From NCBI GenBank assembly GCA_049241705.1, contig JBMLQF010000196.1, positions 1 through 64,000 on the forward strand: a stretch of DNA of 64,000 bases. Reading direction: 5' to 3'. This stretch comes from Fluviicola sp049241705. Its GTDB lineage: Bacteria > Bacteroidota > Bacteroidia > Flavobacteriales_D > Crocinitomicaceae. The notes below the pieces were generated by a model. It was not told the DNA's origin. It searched no databases and was given only the letters and a program-made list of their open reading frames with translations. The translations under genes were made by a program, and so were the position numbers. This document shows, in pieces, positions 43,162-50,884 of the stretch. Each line of letters opens with the position of its first letter. The first letter of the stretch is position 1.

Positions 43162-44052
43162 ATGGTAAATAGTGTCGAACAATTAGTGATCCTGATCAGC
43201 ACGCCAATTTATGTGCTTTTGATTGGTGGTGAATGGTTGATGAGTCATTATTTGAACCGTAAATTGTACGGTTTGAAAGACACTTTGATGAATGTCTATT
43301 TCATGCTGGCAAATATGAGTGTAGACCTGCTTATGCGCGGGGTTACTTTATTCGTATTGCTTGGGATGGCTCAGCTCGCATTTGTAGAATGGACCGAAAA
43401 GAACTGGATCTATTGGACACTTTTATTCTTACTGGAAGATTTAGCATTCTATTGGCTGCATCGCACGGATCACATAGTTCGCTTGTTTTGGGCGGTACAT
43501 GTAACACACCACTCGTCGGAGAATTTTAATTTTACCACGGGTTTTCGCTCTTCGGTGTTTCAACCGGTTTATCGTTTTCTTTGGTTCATCCCGATCGTTT
43601 TGTTGGGTTTCTCTCCGATCGATATTTTTGTCATGTATGCAATCACGCAAACTTACGGGATCATTGTGCACACGCAAGGCGTGAAAAAATTGGGAGTGCT
43701 GGAATATATTTTTGTAACACCTTCACATCACCGGGTACATCATGCATCGAATGTGCGCTACTTGGATAAGAACATGGGGATGATCCTCATCATTTGGGAT
43801 AAATTATTTGGTACTTTCCAAGAAGAAGTGGATGAAGACCCGGTTGTGTTTGGTTTGTACGAAAAGAAAGCACCTATGAATCCTGTCGGAGCAGTGTTCC
43901 ATGAATGGCAATCCATTTGGAAAGATGTTCAAAAAGCACCAACTTGGAAGGATAAATGGAATTATCTAACGCAACCTCCTGGTTGGAGTCACGATGGTTC
44001 CACGTTAACGGCAGATCAATTGAGAGAACAACAAAACATGCTGGAATCATGA
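43162..44052 (+). CDS. sterol desaturase / fatty acid hydroxylase family membrane protein
   Basis: 296 residues with about four membrane segments and the histidine clusters of the non-haem di-iron hydroxylase superfamily: HRTDH in 'FYWLHRTDHIVRLFWAVH', HVTHHSSENFNF, and HHRVHHASN. The predicted reaction is oxygen-dependent hydroxylation or desaturation of a lipid. The substrate is unknown; Bacteroidota generally lack sterols, so a fatty acid, carotenoid or aminolipid is more likely. Its stop overlaps the mtnB start (ATGA), a curious coupling with methionine salvage. Confidence 0.85.
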   Translation: MVNSVEQLVILISTPIYVLLIGGEWLMSHYLNRKLYGLKDTLMNVYFMLANMSVDLLMRGVTLFVLLGMAQLAFVEWTEKNWIYWTLLFLLEDLAFYWLHRTDHIVRLFWAVHVTHHSSENFNFTTGFRSSVFQPVYRFLWFIPIVLLGFSPIDIFVMYAITQTYGIIVHTQGVKKLGVLEYIFVTPSHHRVHHASNVRYLDKNMGMILIIWDKLFGTFQEEVDEDPVVFGLYEKKAPMNPVGAVFHEWQSIWKDVQKAPTWKDKWNYLTQPPGWSHDGSTLTADQLREQQNMLES

Positions 44053-44654
44053 AAAGCGAAACGATGAAAGAACAATTGGCCCAAACCATTCGCGCCTACA
44101 ACCAGAAAGGATGGTCGCCCGCAACATCAACAAACTATTCGTTCCGCATTCCGGAATTTCCGGATGTGATCTGCGTTTCCCGAAGTGGCGTGGATAAATC
44201 GCAGTTCGATGCGAATGATTTCATCGAAGTGGATTTGAATGGCCAAGTGTTACCTGCTTTTGCAGGAATAAAACCATCGGCAGAGACCTTGATCCATTGT
44301 ACGTTGTATAAATTATACCCGGAAATGCAATGCATCTTGCACAGCCACTCCGTTTATTCCGTGCTCCATTCTGCCGTAAATACGGATTCTGTGGCGTTGG
44401 AAGGTTATGAATTGTTGAAGGGCTATGAAGGAATCGGCACACACGAAACTGCTGTGGAACTTCCCATTTTCGACAACACCCAAGACATGGTGCAGTTTTC
44501 TCAAGTATTGAACGACCAAAAACAGCGCTTGACCGTACCGGCATTCATCATGCGCAAACACGGAACCTATGCATGGGGTCGTGACTTGTTCGAAGCAAAA
44601 CGCCATTTAGAAACCACTGAGTACTTGCTGGAGGTGGAGTGGAAGTTGCGGTAA
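44049..44654 (+). CDS. mtnB: methylthioribulose-1-phosphate dehydratase
   Basis: Second committed step of methionine salvage, removing water from methylthioribulose 1-phosphate. A class II aldolase-fold protein of 201 residues: 'GWSPATSTNYSFRIPEF', 'VSRSGVDKSQFDANDFIEVDLNGQ', 'IKPSAETLIHCTLYKLYPEMQCILHSHSVYSVLHS' with the metal histidines, 'GIGTHETAVELPIFDNTQDM' and 'HGTYAWGRDLFEAKRHLETTEYL'. A 31-residue extension upstream would sit inside the desaturase gene and is rejected. The other mtn genes follow at 47.7-50.8 kb. Confidence 0.9.
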   Translation: MKSETMKEQLAQTIRAYNQKGWSPATSTNYSFRIPEFPDVICVSRSGVDKSQFDANDFIEVDLNGQVLPAFAGIKPSAETLIHCTLYKLYPEMQCILHSHSVYSVLHSAVNTDSVALEGYELLKGYEGIGTHETAVELPIFDNTQDMVQFSQVLNDQKQRLTVPAFIMRKHGTYAWGRDLFEAKRHLETTEYLLEVEWKLR

Positions 44655-44717
44655 TCCTAATTTTTCTAAATAAAGGTGAACGAAATGAGTAGTGCAATTG
44701 TTTTTGATTAAAAAATA

Positions 44718-44729
44718 TTACCTTGGTAA
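44718..44729. promoter_or_regulatory. inverted repeat TTACC-TT-GGTAA upstream of the pirin gene
   Basis: Five-base arms around TT, 13 bases before the pirin ATG. With its right flank (GGTAACTAAAT) it nearly duplicates the element before the YceI fusion at 4760 (GGTAATTAAAT). The overlap with the promoter region suits a repressor site. Confidence 0.45.
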
Positions 44730-44742
44730 CTAAATTCATCAT

Positions 44743-45888
44743 ATGAGCCGCAAATTGAACCGTCGCACATTCGTAGAACGCTTTACATTAGCCGCGGGGA
44801 GTTTATTTTCCCTTCCTTTGCTGGCAAAAACTGAATCGAACATTTCAAAAGAAAACACTATGGAAGAACAAGAACATCCGGTAAAAAAAGTACGCAAACT
44901 CGGTTTTCAGTGGGATACTTTGGATCCGTTCCTATTTTGTGTGCATCACGAAGACCATTTCCCGAAAGGAAACGATGAAATGGGGCCGGATGCGAGTTAC
45001 TTCCAAGGCCGTCACATGGGCGATGATTTCATCATCAAAGATGGCTTTCGCATGTACCATGGAAAAACCGTTCCAGGTTTCCCGGGTCACCCACATCGTG
45101 GATTTGAAACAGTAACAGTTGTTCGTAAAGGATTGGTAGATCATGCCGATTCATTGGGTGCAGCCGGTCGTTATGGAAATGGCGACGTGCAATGGATGAC
45201 CGCCGGAAAAGGAGTACAACACTCAGAAATGTTCCCGCTTTTGGATGCAGAAAAAGACAATCCGCTGGAATTATTCCAGATCTGGTTGAATCTGCCAAAA
45301 CGCAACAAAATGGTAGAGCCGCACTTCAAAATGTTGTGGAAAGAGAGCATTCCCATGATCGAAGTGAGTTCTGGAAAGGGCTTGTCAAAGATCGAATTGA
45401 TCACCGGAAAATGGTTTAAGGATCAGGCGCCTGTTCCGCCACCAAATTCATGGGCCGCCGACCCGACAAATGAAGTCTTGATCGCAAATATTAAAATGGA
45501 ACCGAATTCCCAACTGGAATTGCCTCTGGCAGCCAAAGGAGTGAACCGTATGGTATACGTGTATGAAGGAAACGGAGTTCAAATCGCACAGCAAGTGATT
45601 CCGGAATACGCCGGGGTAGAAATGCGAGCGCATGTGAAAACGATCATCGAAACTGGATCGGAAGAGGTAAGTATCCTCATTTTGCAGGGGAAACCGATCG
45701 GAGAGCAAGTGATCCAATACGGACCGTTCGTCATGAATACGAAAGAAGAGATCCACCAAGCTTTCGACGATTATCACAAGACACAATTCGGTGGTTGGCC
45801 ATGGCCGCGCTACGACCAAGTGCATGATCGCTCAAAAACACGCTTCGCGAAACACGCCGACGGCACAGAAGAGATCAAAGAAGCTTAA
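44743..45888 (+). CDS. pirin family protein with Tat-like signal
   Basis: 381 residues. The N-terminus has twin arginines (NRRTFVERFTLAAGSLFSLPLLAKT), which looks like a Tat signal and would place this pirin outside the cytoplasm, unlike most relatives. The bicupin core has the pirin metal-binding signature: 'GHPHRGFETVTVVRKGLVDHADSLGAAGRYGNGDVQWMTAGKGVQHSEMF'. Pirins include quercetinase-like dioxygenases and redox-sensing regulators. The second cupin and 'QGKPIGEQVIQYGPFVMNTKEEIHQAFDDY' are present. It lies between mtnB and mtnD, but no role in methionine salvage is known. Confidence 0.85.
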   Translation: MSRKLNRRTFVERFTLAAGSLFSLPLLAKTESNISKENTMEEQEHPVKKVRKLGFQWDTLDPFLFCVHHEDHFPKGNDEMGPDASYFQGRHMGDDFIIKDGFRMYHGKTVPGFPGHPHRGFETVTVVRKGLVDHADSLGAAGRYGNGDVQWMTAGKGVQHSEMFPLLDAEKDNPLELFQIWLNLPKRNKMVEPHFKMLWKESIPMIEVSSGKGLSKIELITGKWFKDQAPVPPPNSWAADPTNEVLIANIKMEPNSQLELPLAAKGVNRMVYVYEGNGVQIAQQVIPEYAGVEMRAHVKTIIETGSEEVSILILQGKPIGEQVIQYGPFVMNTKEEIHQAFDDYHKTQFGGWPWPRYDQVHDRSKTRFAKHADGTEEIKEA

Positions 45889-45974
45889 AAATATGTGAGA
45901 AGAAAGTCGAGGGGGCATACCACAACCACTTTGACTTTTAATAGTTCAAAAGTTTCAACCGCAATCCTAAAATC

Positions 45975-46037
45975 TTAATGCCCTTTAATGTCTTCATGTT
46001 TCACAAAAAGCGCTTAATGCTACTTAATGCCTTAATG
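45975..46037. repeat. cluster of TTAATG words beside the GxxExxY gene
   Basis: TTAATG occurs at 45975, 45985, 46014, 46024 and 46032 within a 210-base gap between convergent genes, mostly as CTTAATGC or TTTAATGTC. Another TTAATG lies near 46533 on the other side of the GxxExxY gene. No coding potential was seen in this gap. Confidence 0.5.
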
Positions 46038-46098
46038 GTTCAAATTAAGTTCAAAAATTCAAGGATAAAAAACAATCCTCTTAATTCTTCTTTATGTC

Positions 46099-46506
46099 TC
46101 AATAATCTGGCAATGACCTATAAATCTCATTTACCAGCGGCTTCATCGCATGAGTAATGTTATGCGTATGAAAATTGATCAGCAACCCTTGTGGTTTCTT
46201 CAACAGTCTCATGTATGTCATTAATTGAGCCGAATGAATAGGTTGTAAATTCTCAACAGCCTTCAATTCCACTAAGACACAATCGTTTACCAAAAGATCC
46301 AAACGCAAATCAGTGTCCAGTTGTAGACCATCATAATTTATCGGAACACGAACTTCAGTTTGCACATGAAAACCACTCTTGCGAAGCTCATATTCTAAAC
46401 ATTTCTGATAAACACTTTCCAGTAATCCAGCACCAAGAGCAGTGTGAACTTTAATAGCAGAATCGATGATGTCATACGATAACTGCTTTACTTCTGTTTT
46501 TGTCAT
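46099..46506 (-). CDS. GxxExxY protein
   Basis: 135 residues of the GxxExxY family, whose biological role is not established; the fold is thought to be PD-(D/E)XK nuclease-like. The defining motif is 'ALGAGLLESVYQKCLEYELRKSG'. Conserved 'LDTDLRLDLLVNDCVLVELKAVENLQPIHSAQLMTYMRLL' follows, matching a nuclease-type D..ExK arrangement, and then 'GLLINFHT'. The start MTKTEVKQ is chosen; a longer frame would run into the upstream gene's 3' end. It sits alone between unrelated genes and TTAATG-rich repeats, which suggests an inserted element. Confidence 0.85.
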   Translation of the reverse strand: MTKTEVKQLSYDIIDSAIKVHTALGAGLLESVYQKCLEYELRKSGFHVQTEVRVPINYDGLQLDTDLRLDLLVNDCVLVELKAVENLQPIHSAQLMTYMRLLKKPQGLLINFHTHNITHAMKPLVNEIYRSLPDY

Positions 46507-46558
46507 TGATTTAGGTTTTCCATTTAAGTTAATGAAAAAGTTCCCATCAATACAAGTC

Positions 46559-47704
46559 CTAAAACGCCTCCCCGATAAAAATATACACCCCGTTCCCCTC
46601 ACTCGTAAACGCCACGTCAAATCGCAACCAGACATCCTTTTTCGGGAACAACTGAAAGCGCAAGCCGGCACCTCCTGCTAGCAACAAACGACTTGGATGA
46701 AAAGGATCCGCATTATTGAATACGCTTCCTGTACTGGCGAACACTGCTGCTCCAAAACGCTTTGCAAAGGAGAAAGGCAACATACGGTATTCGGCTTGCG
46801 CGGCTAAATAATGCCGGTCTCGAAAACGACCCAGATAATAACCACGCATCATACTTTCGCCACCTATCTGTGCCAATTGATTGAATGGGGCATTGCCAAA
46901 TGTGAACTGACCATAAGCGTGCAGTGCCAAGGTATTGCGTTCGCGAATCTGCTTGAAGTAGCGTACATCTGTAAAGATCGATGAGAATTTATAGGAAGAA
47001 ACGATCGCATCATTGTAGTGTAAGAAAGCTGCTTCTGCAAAAAATCCATCCCGTACATTCAATACATTATGGCGATTATCATACAATATTCCTGCTCCAA
47101 ATCCCAAATTTGTTGAGCCTTCATGTCCCAAAGGCAGATCAACACTTTGTCCGTCAACCACATCGAAATTTACATTGCCCAAGTGTTGCAGATCCAATTC
47201 CAGACCTCCGTAAATGTTTCCATGTATCTTGTGTAAAATCCGTTCCTTGGCCTGAAAGGAAATAGCCTCAACCGTAGCCTTTTTCTGAGAAGTGGTATTT
47301 GGACCGATGCCGTAATAGGCAAGTGGAAAGCTCTGAAATTTCATTTTCCCCAAAAAGAACCATTTGTTTTTGTCTGAATAGATTGCATGTTCTAGTATCC
47401 CTCCATATTGGTTCTCCAGCGTATAAAATGCCAAACCATTCATTTCGCTTAAACGATTGTTCGTATCACCTTTAGCATAACGAACATACAGTGCGCTGAT
47501 TCCAAATTCGAAACTTGTCTCGGGTGCATATGCTGCAATGGGATAGGCAATGAATTGAGGTTCGGATTTCGCAGTAGTGTCAAAAAAGATCTTTTTGACG
47601 TATCGTACCGGAAAGGATTCTTTTTTTTGCGCCAATGACGAAAAACAGATGAATGAAAACAGGAGTATGAACTGGTTTTTGAATAATTTTGTGTGTAGAT
47701 ACAT
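46559..47704 (-). CDS. BamA/TamA-superfamily outer-membrane barrel protein without POTRA domains
   Basis: 381 residues with a signal peptide (KNQFILLFSFICFSSLAQ). The remainder is a 16-strand-type barrel of the Omp85 superfamily: 'QLAQIGGESMMRGYYLGRFRDRHYLAAQAEYRML' contains the MRGY motif, equivalent to the conserved VRGF/Y loop. The last residues VAFTSEGNGVYIFIGEAF end in Phe. POTRA domains are absent, so it is a short barrel like those sometimes labelled 'surface antigen'. The start at 47704 is preferred because the promoter element lies at 47726-47733. The export substrate is unknown. Confidence 0.85.
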   Translation of the reverse strand: MYLHTKLFKNQFILLFSFICFSSLAQKKESFPVRYVKKIFFDTTAKSEPQFIAYPIAAYAPETSFEFGISALYVRYAKGDTNNRLSEMNGLAFYTLENQYGGILEHAIYSDKNKWFFLGKMKFQSFPLAYYGIGPNTTSQKKATVEAISFQAKERILHKIHGNIYGGLELDLQHLGNVNFDVVDGQSVDLPLGHEGSTNLGFGAGILYDNRHNVLNVRDGFFAEAAFLHYNDAIVSSYKFSSIFTDVRYFKQIRERNTLALHAYGQFTFGNAPFNQLAQIGGESMMRGYYLGRFRDRHYLAAQAEYRMLPFSFAKRFGAAVFASTGSVFNNADPFHPSRLLLAGGAGLRFQLFPKKDVWLRFDVAFTSEGNGVYIFIGEAF

Positions 47705-47725
47705 CTTCGTGTCTGTCGTTATCGT

Positions 47726-47733
47726 CAAAAATA
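47726..47733 (-). promoter_or_regulatory. -7 promoter element of the outer-membrane barrel gene
   Basis: Reads TATTTTTG on the minus strand, an exact TAnnTTTG match, 21 bases before the ATG at 47704. It overlaps the alternative upstream start at 47728. Confidence 0.55.
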
Positions 47734-47739
47734 CAAACT

Positions 47740-48279
47740 ATGGCAATTCTTTCTATCCCGGATAAACAGCAAACGATCACTGATGTTTCAGCAATCCGTA
47801 CTTTTTTGAATGATCGCGGTGTGTTTTTCGATCAATGGACCGCTGGTGTAGCTTTTGCAGATACCGCCACTCCGGATGAGATTTTAGATGCGTATGCACA
47901 GGATCTCAAACCTTTCATGGAAGCAGGGGGATACCAAACAGCAGATGTGATCACGATCAATCACTTGACTGATAATTACGATGCGATTCGCGCGAAATTC
48001 TTGTCCGAACATACGCACAGCGAAGATGAGATCCGTTTCTTCGTGGATGGAGAAGGACTTTTTTGGTTCAATCTGGAAAACGAGCCTGTTTTCAATCTTT
48101 TATGTGAAAAAGGGGATTTGATCTCTGTCCCAGCCGGTACCAAACATTGGTTTGATGCCGGTGAAAAGAATCCCTTCGTGAAAGCGATCCGCATTTTTAT
48201 CGATATGAGTGGTTGGGTACCTCATTACACGGAATCCAAGTTGGAGCAGCGCTTCTCTGATTTCAAAGTGGCGCGTTAA
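47740..48279 (+). CDS. mtnD: acireductone dioxygenase
   Basis: Cupin enzyme of methionine salvage that oxidises acireductone to the 2-keto precursor of methionine and formate (iron form), or off-pathway products (nickel form). 179 residues with metal ligands in 'EHTHSEDEIRFFVDG' (HxH and Glu) and the later His in 'GTKHWFDAGE'. 'GYQTADVITI' and 'IRIFIDMSGWVPHYTES' are typical ends. The chosen ATG follows an intergenic region; an upstream frame overlaps the divergent gene's promoter. Stop and next start overlap by one base (TAATG). Confidence 0.92.
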   Translation: MAILSIPDKQQTITDVSAIRTFLNDRGVFFDQWTAGVAFADTATPDEILDAYAQDLKPFMEAGGYQTADVITINHLTDNYDAIRAKFLSEHTHSEDEIRFFVDGEGLFWFNLENEPVFNLLCEKGDLISVPAGTKHWFDAGEKNPFVKAIRIFIDMSGWVPHYTESKLEQRFSDFKVAR

Positions 48280-48995
48280 TGCCCTTTCAACGCTATATTT
48301 CCTTGGCCGTTAGTGCCTTGTGGCTGATTGGTTTACTCATTGGCTATTTCTTTTTTCATTGGGATATCGGACAAAATCTGGTCTTCTTGAATGTGGGTCT
48401 CTTCGCCCTGTTTTTCAATTATTACCTTGGAATGTCCTACTTGTCTTTCCGTGAACATGTGCATAGTCACTGGAGGAAACGGGAACAAATACCTGCGTCT
48501 GAATTTACTTGGAAGCTCGCATTCAAAGTGATCACTTTCGTGCTGAACGTGTTCATTTTTACTTTCGCCCTAGCCATTTCTGTTACGATATCCGGCGCAT
48601 TCATCGCAACCTATTTCTACAAGGTGATGAAAGTGGAAGATTTTGATCAGCTCAGCGAGAAATGGACCAACGACTGGACGTGGGTTATCAGCATGTCGCT
48701 TTTGATTCTCGCTCTGGAAGGTGGATTGTTTCTCCGCGAATTGATATTGCTGAATACGCAGAAATTGGTCACATGGGAAGCATTTGTCCCCTTCAACAAA
48801 GGCACGCGGAAAAAACTGAACACTTATTTTTTTGGGTCAGCTTTGGTGATTCCTGTAGATGGGCTTTTCAATGATGAAAATACCTTTGGTTACTTGTCTT
48901 TGATCTGGGTGTTCCTTGTTACGATCTATTGGGCATACCTCGATGTGCGTTATCCGGCGCAAGAAATAACGTCATCCGTGCAAACGGACGACTAG
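48279..48995 (+). CDS. hypothetical membrane protein between mtnD and mtnC
   Basis: 238 residues with about five membrane segments (ISLAVSALWLIGLLIGYFFF; LVFLNVGLFALFFNYYLGM; LAFKVITFVLNVFIFTFALAI; WVISMSLLILALEGGLF; GYLSLIWVFLVTIYWAYL). A charged loop HSHWRKREQIP lies between segments. It overlaps mtnD by one base, so it belongs to the salvage operon, but I recognise no family. It could be a transporter component or a stress-related inner-membrane protein; nothing allows a decision. Confidence 0.75.
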   Translation: MPFQRYISLAVSALWLIGLLIGYFFFHWDIGQNLVFLNVGLFALFFNYYLGMSYLSFREHVHSHWRKREQIPASEFTWKLAFKVITFVLNVFIFTFALAISVTISGAFIATYFYKVMKVEDFDQLSEKWTNDWTWVISMSLLILALEGGLFLRELILLNTQKLVTWEAFVPFNKGTRKKLNTYFFGSALVIPVDGLFNDENTFGYLSLIWVFLVTIYWAYLDVRYPAQEITSSVQTDD

Positions 48996-49001
48996 GAATT
49001 G

Positions 49002-49009
49002 TAATTTTG
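49002..49009 (+). promoter_or_regulatory. mtnC: -7 promoter element (TAATTTTG) of mtnC
   Basis: Exact TAnnTTTG match followed by CCAC and the ATG at 49014, the same layout as at ribF. It suggests a separate leaderless mtnC-mtnA transcript. Confidence 0.6.
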
Positions 49010-49013
49010 CCAC

Positions 49014-49712
49014 ATGAATACACAACCTGTCAAAGTTATTTTGACCGATATCGAAGGGACTACCAGTTCTATTTCGTTTGTTGCCGATGAGTTGTTCCCC
49101 TATTTTCGGGAACACATTCGTGAACTCTTGGAGTGGAAACACTTACCTGCCGTGCAAGAAGCATTTGCAGAAACAGTGCGTCTGGCCCAAGAGCAAGATG
49201 GAGAATCTATTTCCGATGACGAACAGATCTTGACCAAATTGCATCAATGGAGTGTGGAAGATCGCAAGATCACACCACTGAAGACCTTGCAAGGTGTACT
49301 TTGGGATACCGGTTACCGCAATGGAAGTCTGAAAGGTCACGTCTATTCGGAGGTGCCAGGAAGATTAAAAGCTTGGAAAGAACAAGGTTTACAATTGGCG
49401 GTTTTTTCATCCGGTTCGGTTCCGGCTCAAAAGCTGATCTTTGGATTTTCAGTGGCCGGAGACCTCACGCCTTATTTTTCTGCATATTTCGACACGAAAA
49501 CAGGAGGCAAGCGCGAGGCAGCAACGTATGCAAAGATTGCTGATTCGATGCAGGTTGCGCCAAACGAGATCCTTTTTCTTTCCGACATTAAAGAAGAATT
49601 AGAAGCAGCCAAGGAAAGTGGTTTGCAAACCATCCAATTGCTGCGCGAAGACAAACAAGCTGAATGGCCGTTCACCGCGGTCGATTTTGAACATATTAAT
49701 CCAAACGCATGA
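49014..49712 (+). CDS. mtnC: enolase-phosphatase E1
   Basis: HAD-superfamily enzyme that enolises and then dephosphorylates diketomethylthiopentyl phosphate, giving the acireductone used by MtnD. 232 residues: nucleophile motif 'VILTDIEGTTSSISFVADELFPYF', 'LQLAVFSSGSVPAQKLIFGFS' and 'NEILFLSDIKEELEAAKESGLQTIQL'. Its end overlaps the start of mtnA by four bases (ATGA at 49709), so the two are coupled. Confidence 0.93.
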   Translation: MNTQPVKVILTDIEGTTSSISFVADELFPYFREHIRELLEWKHLPAVQEAFAETVRLAQEQDGESISDDEQILTKLHQWSVEDRKITPLKTLQGVLWDTGYRNGSLKGHVYSEVPGRLKAWKEQGLQLAVFSSGSVPAQKLIFGFSVAGDLTPYFSAYFDTKTGGKREAATYAKIADSMQVAPNEILFLSDIKEELEAAKESGLQTIQLLREDKQAEWPFTAVDFEHINPNA

Positions 49713-50773
49713 GCAAATTCCGCACGATCTGGACTACAGCAGACAACTATGTTGAAGTGATCGACCAACGCAAATTACCCCACGAATGGGTAGTTGAAAA
49801 ACTAGTTTCGTACAAAGACGCCGAACGCGCGATCAAAGACATGGTGGTGCGTGGAGCGCCGTTGATCGGAGCTACTGCTGCTTATGGCGTGTATTTGGCC
49901 GCTCGCGAAGGAGCAAATTTAGAAGAAGCATTTGCCGCTTTGCGTGCTTCTCGTCCAACGGCTGTAAACTTGTTCTGGGCTTTGGATCGCATGCAACGTG
50001 CTCTGGACAACGCCGAGAATTTGGTGGATACAGCCTGGGAAGAAGCCGGAAAGATCGTGGAAGATGATGTGGAAACCTGTCGCATGATCGGGGTGCACGG
50101 CTTGCCGATCATTGAAGCTTTGTCCAAAGCAAAAAATGGAGAAACGGTAAACATCCTCACACATTGTAATGCAGGCATGTTGGGTTGTATCGAATGGGGA
50201 ACGATCACCTCACCGATCTACCAAGCTATGGAAAAAGGGATCAAAGTGCATGTGTGGGTGGATGAGACACGTCCGCGAAACCAAGGAGCGAATTTGACTG
50301 CCTACGAATTGACACGACACGGAGTTCCACACACCTTGATCGTTGACAACCAAGGCGGACATTTGATGCAGCACGGCATGGTAGATATGTGTATTGTGGG
50401 AACAGATCGTACTACACGACAAGGAGATGTGGCCAATAAGATTGGAACCTACTTAAAAGCATTGGCGGCGAAGGACAACAATATCCCGTTTTATGTGGCT
50501 TTGCCATCCACTACTTTGGATTGGACGATCAACGACGGTTTGAAAGAAATTCCGATCGAACAGCGCAATCAGGATGAGGTTCGTTGGGTAGTTGGTAAAA
50601 GCAAAGCAAGCGGAAAATTGGACGAAGTACTGATCTGTCCGGAAACCACACAAGCCAGCAATTACGGCTTTGATGTAACACCTGCGCGCTTGGTAACAGC
50701 GTTGATCACAGAACGCGGAGTGTGCGAAGCAAGTGAAAATGGGTTATTGAGTTTGTTCCCGGAACAAGCATAA
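49709..50773 (+). CDS. mtnA: methylthioribose-1-phosphate isomerase
   Basis: Isomerises methylthioribose 1-phosphate to methylthioribulose 1-phosphate, upstream of MtnB. 354 residues with 'VVRGAPLIGATAAYGVYLAA', the catalytic cysteine Cys153 in THCNAGMLGC, and Asp233 in VGTDRTTRQGDVANKIGTYLKAL, 80 residues apart as in studied MtnA. 'GVWVDETRPRNQG'-type segment (VWVDETRPRNQGANLTAYEL) is present. A terminator follows. No mtnK or mtnN/mtnP gene is in the window, so the entry step is encoded elsewhere. Confidence 0.95.
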   Translation: MSKFRTIWTTADNYVEVIDQRKLPHEWVVEKLVSYKDAERAIKDMVVRGAPLIGATAAYGVYLAAREGANLEEAFAALRASRPTAVNLFWALDRMQRALDNAENLVDTAWEEAGKIVEDDVETCRMIGVHGLPIIEALSKAKNGETVNILTHCNAGMLGCIEWGTITSPIYQAMEKGIKVHVWVDETRPRNQGANLTAYELTRHGVPHTLIVDNQGGHLMQHGMVDMCIVGTDRTTRQGDVANKIGTYLKALAAKDNNIPFYVALPSTTLDWTINDGLKEIPIEQRNQDEVRWVVGKSKASGKLDEVLICPETTQASNYGFDVTPARLVTALITERGVCEASENGLLSLFPEQA

Positions 50774-50795
50774 AATAGATAAATGTTAGTTACTC

Positions 50796-50826
50796 AAATC
50801 CCTTCAATCTTGGAGGGATTTTTTTT
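50796..50826 (+). terminator. terminator of the mtnC-mtnA operon
   Basis: AAATCCCT/AGGGATTT stem with a 10-base loop (part of which can pair further) and a following T-run. Confidence 0.75.
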
Positions 50827-50884
50827 GACCTATCCTCTTGTTCCGAAGGCTGTTTTTCTTTAACTTAATTAAGAAACAACCACC

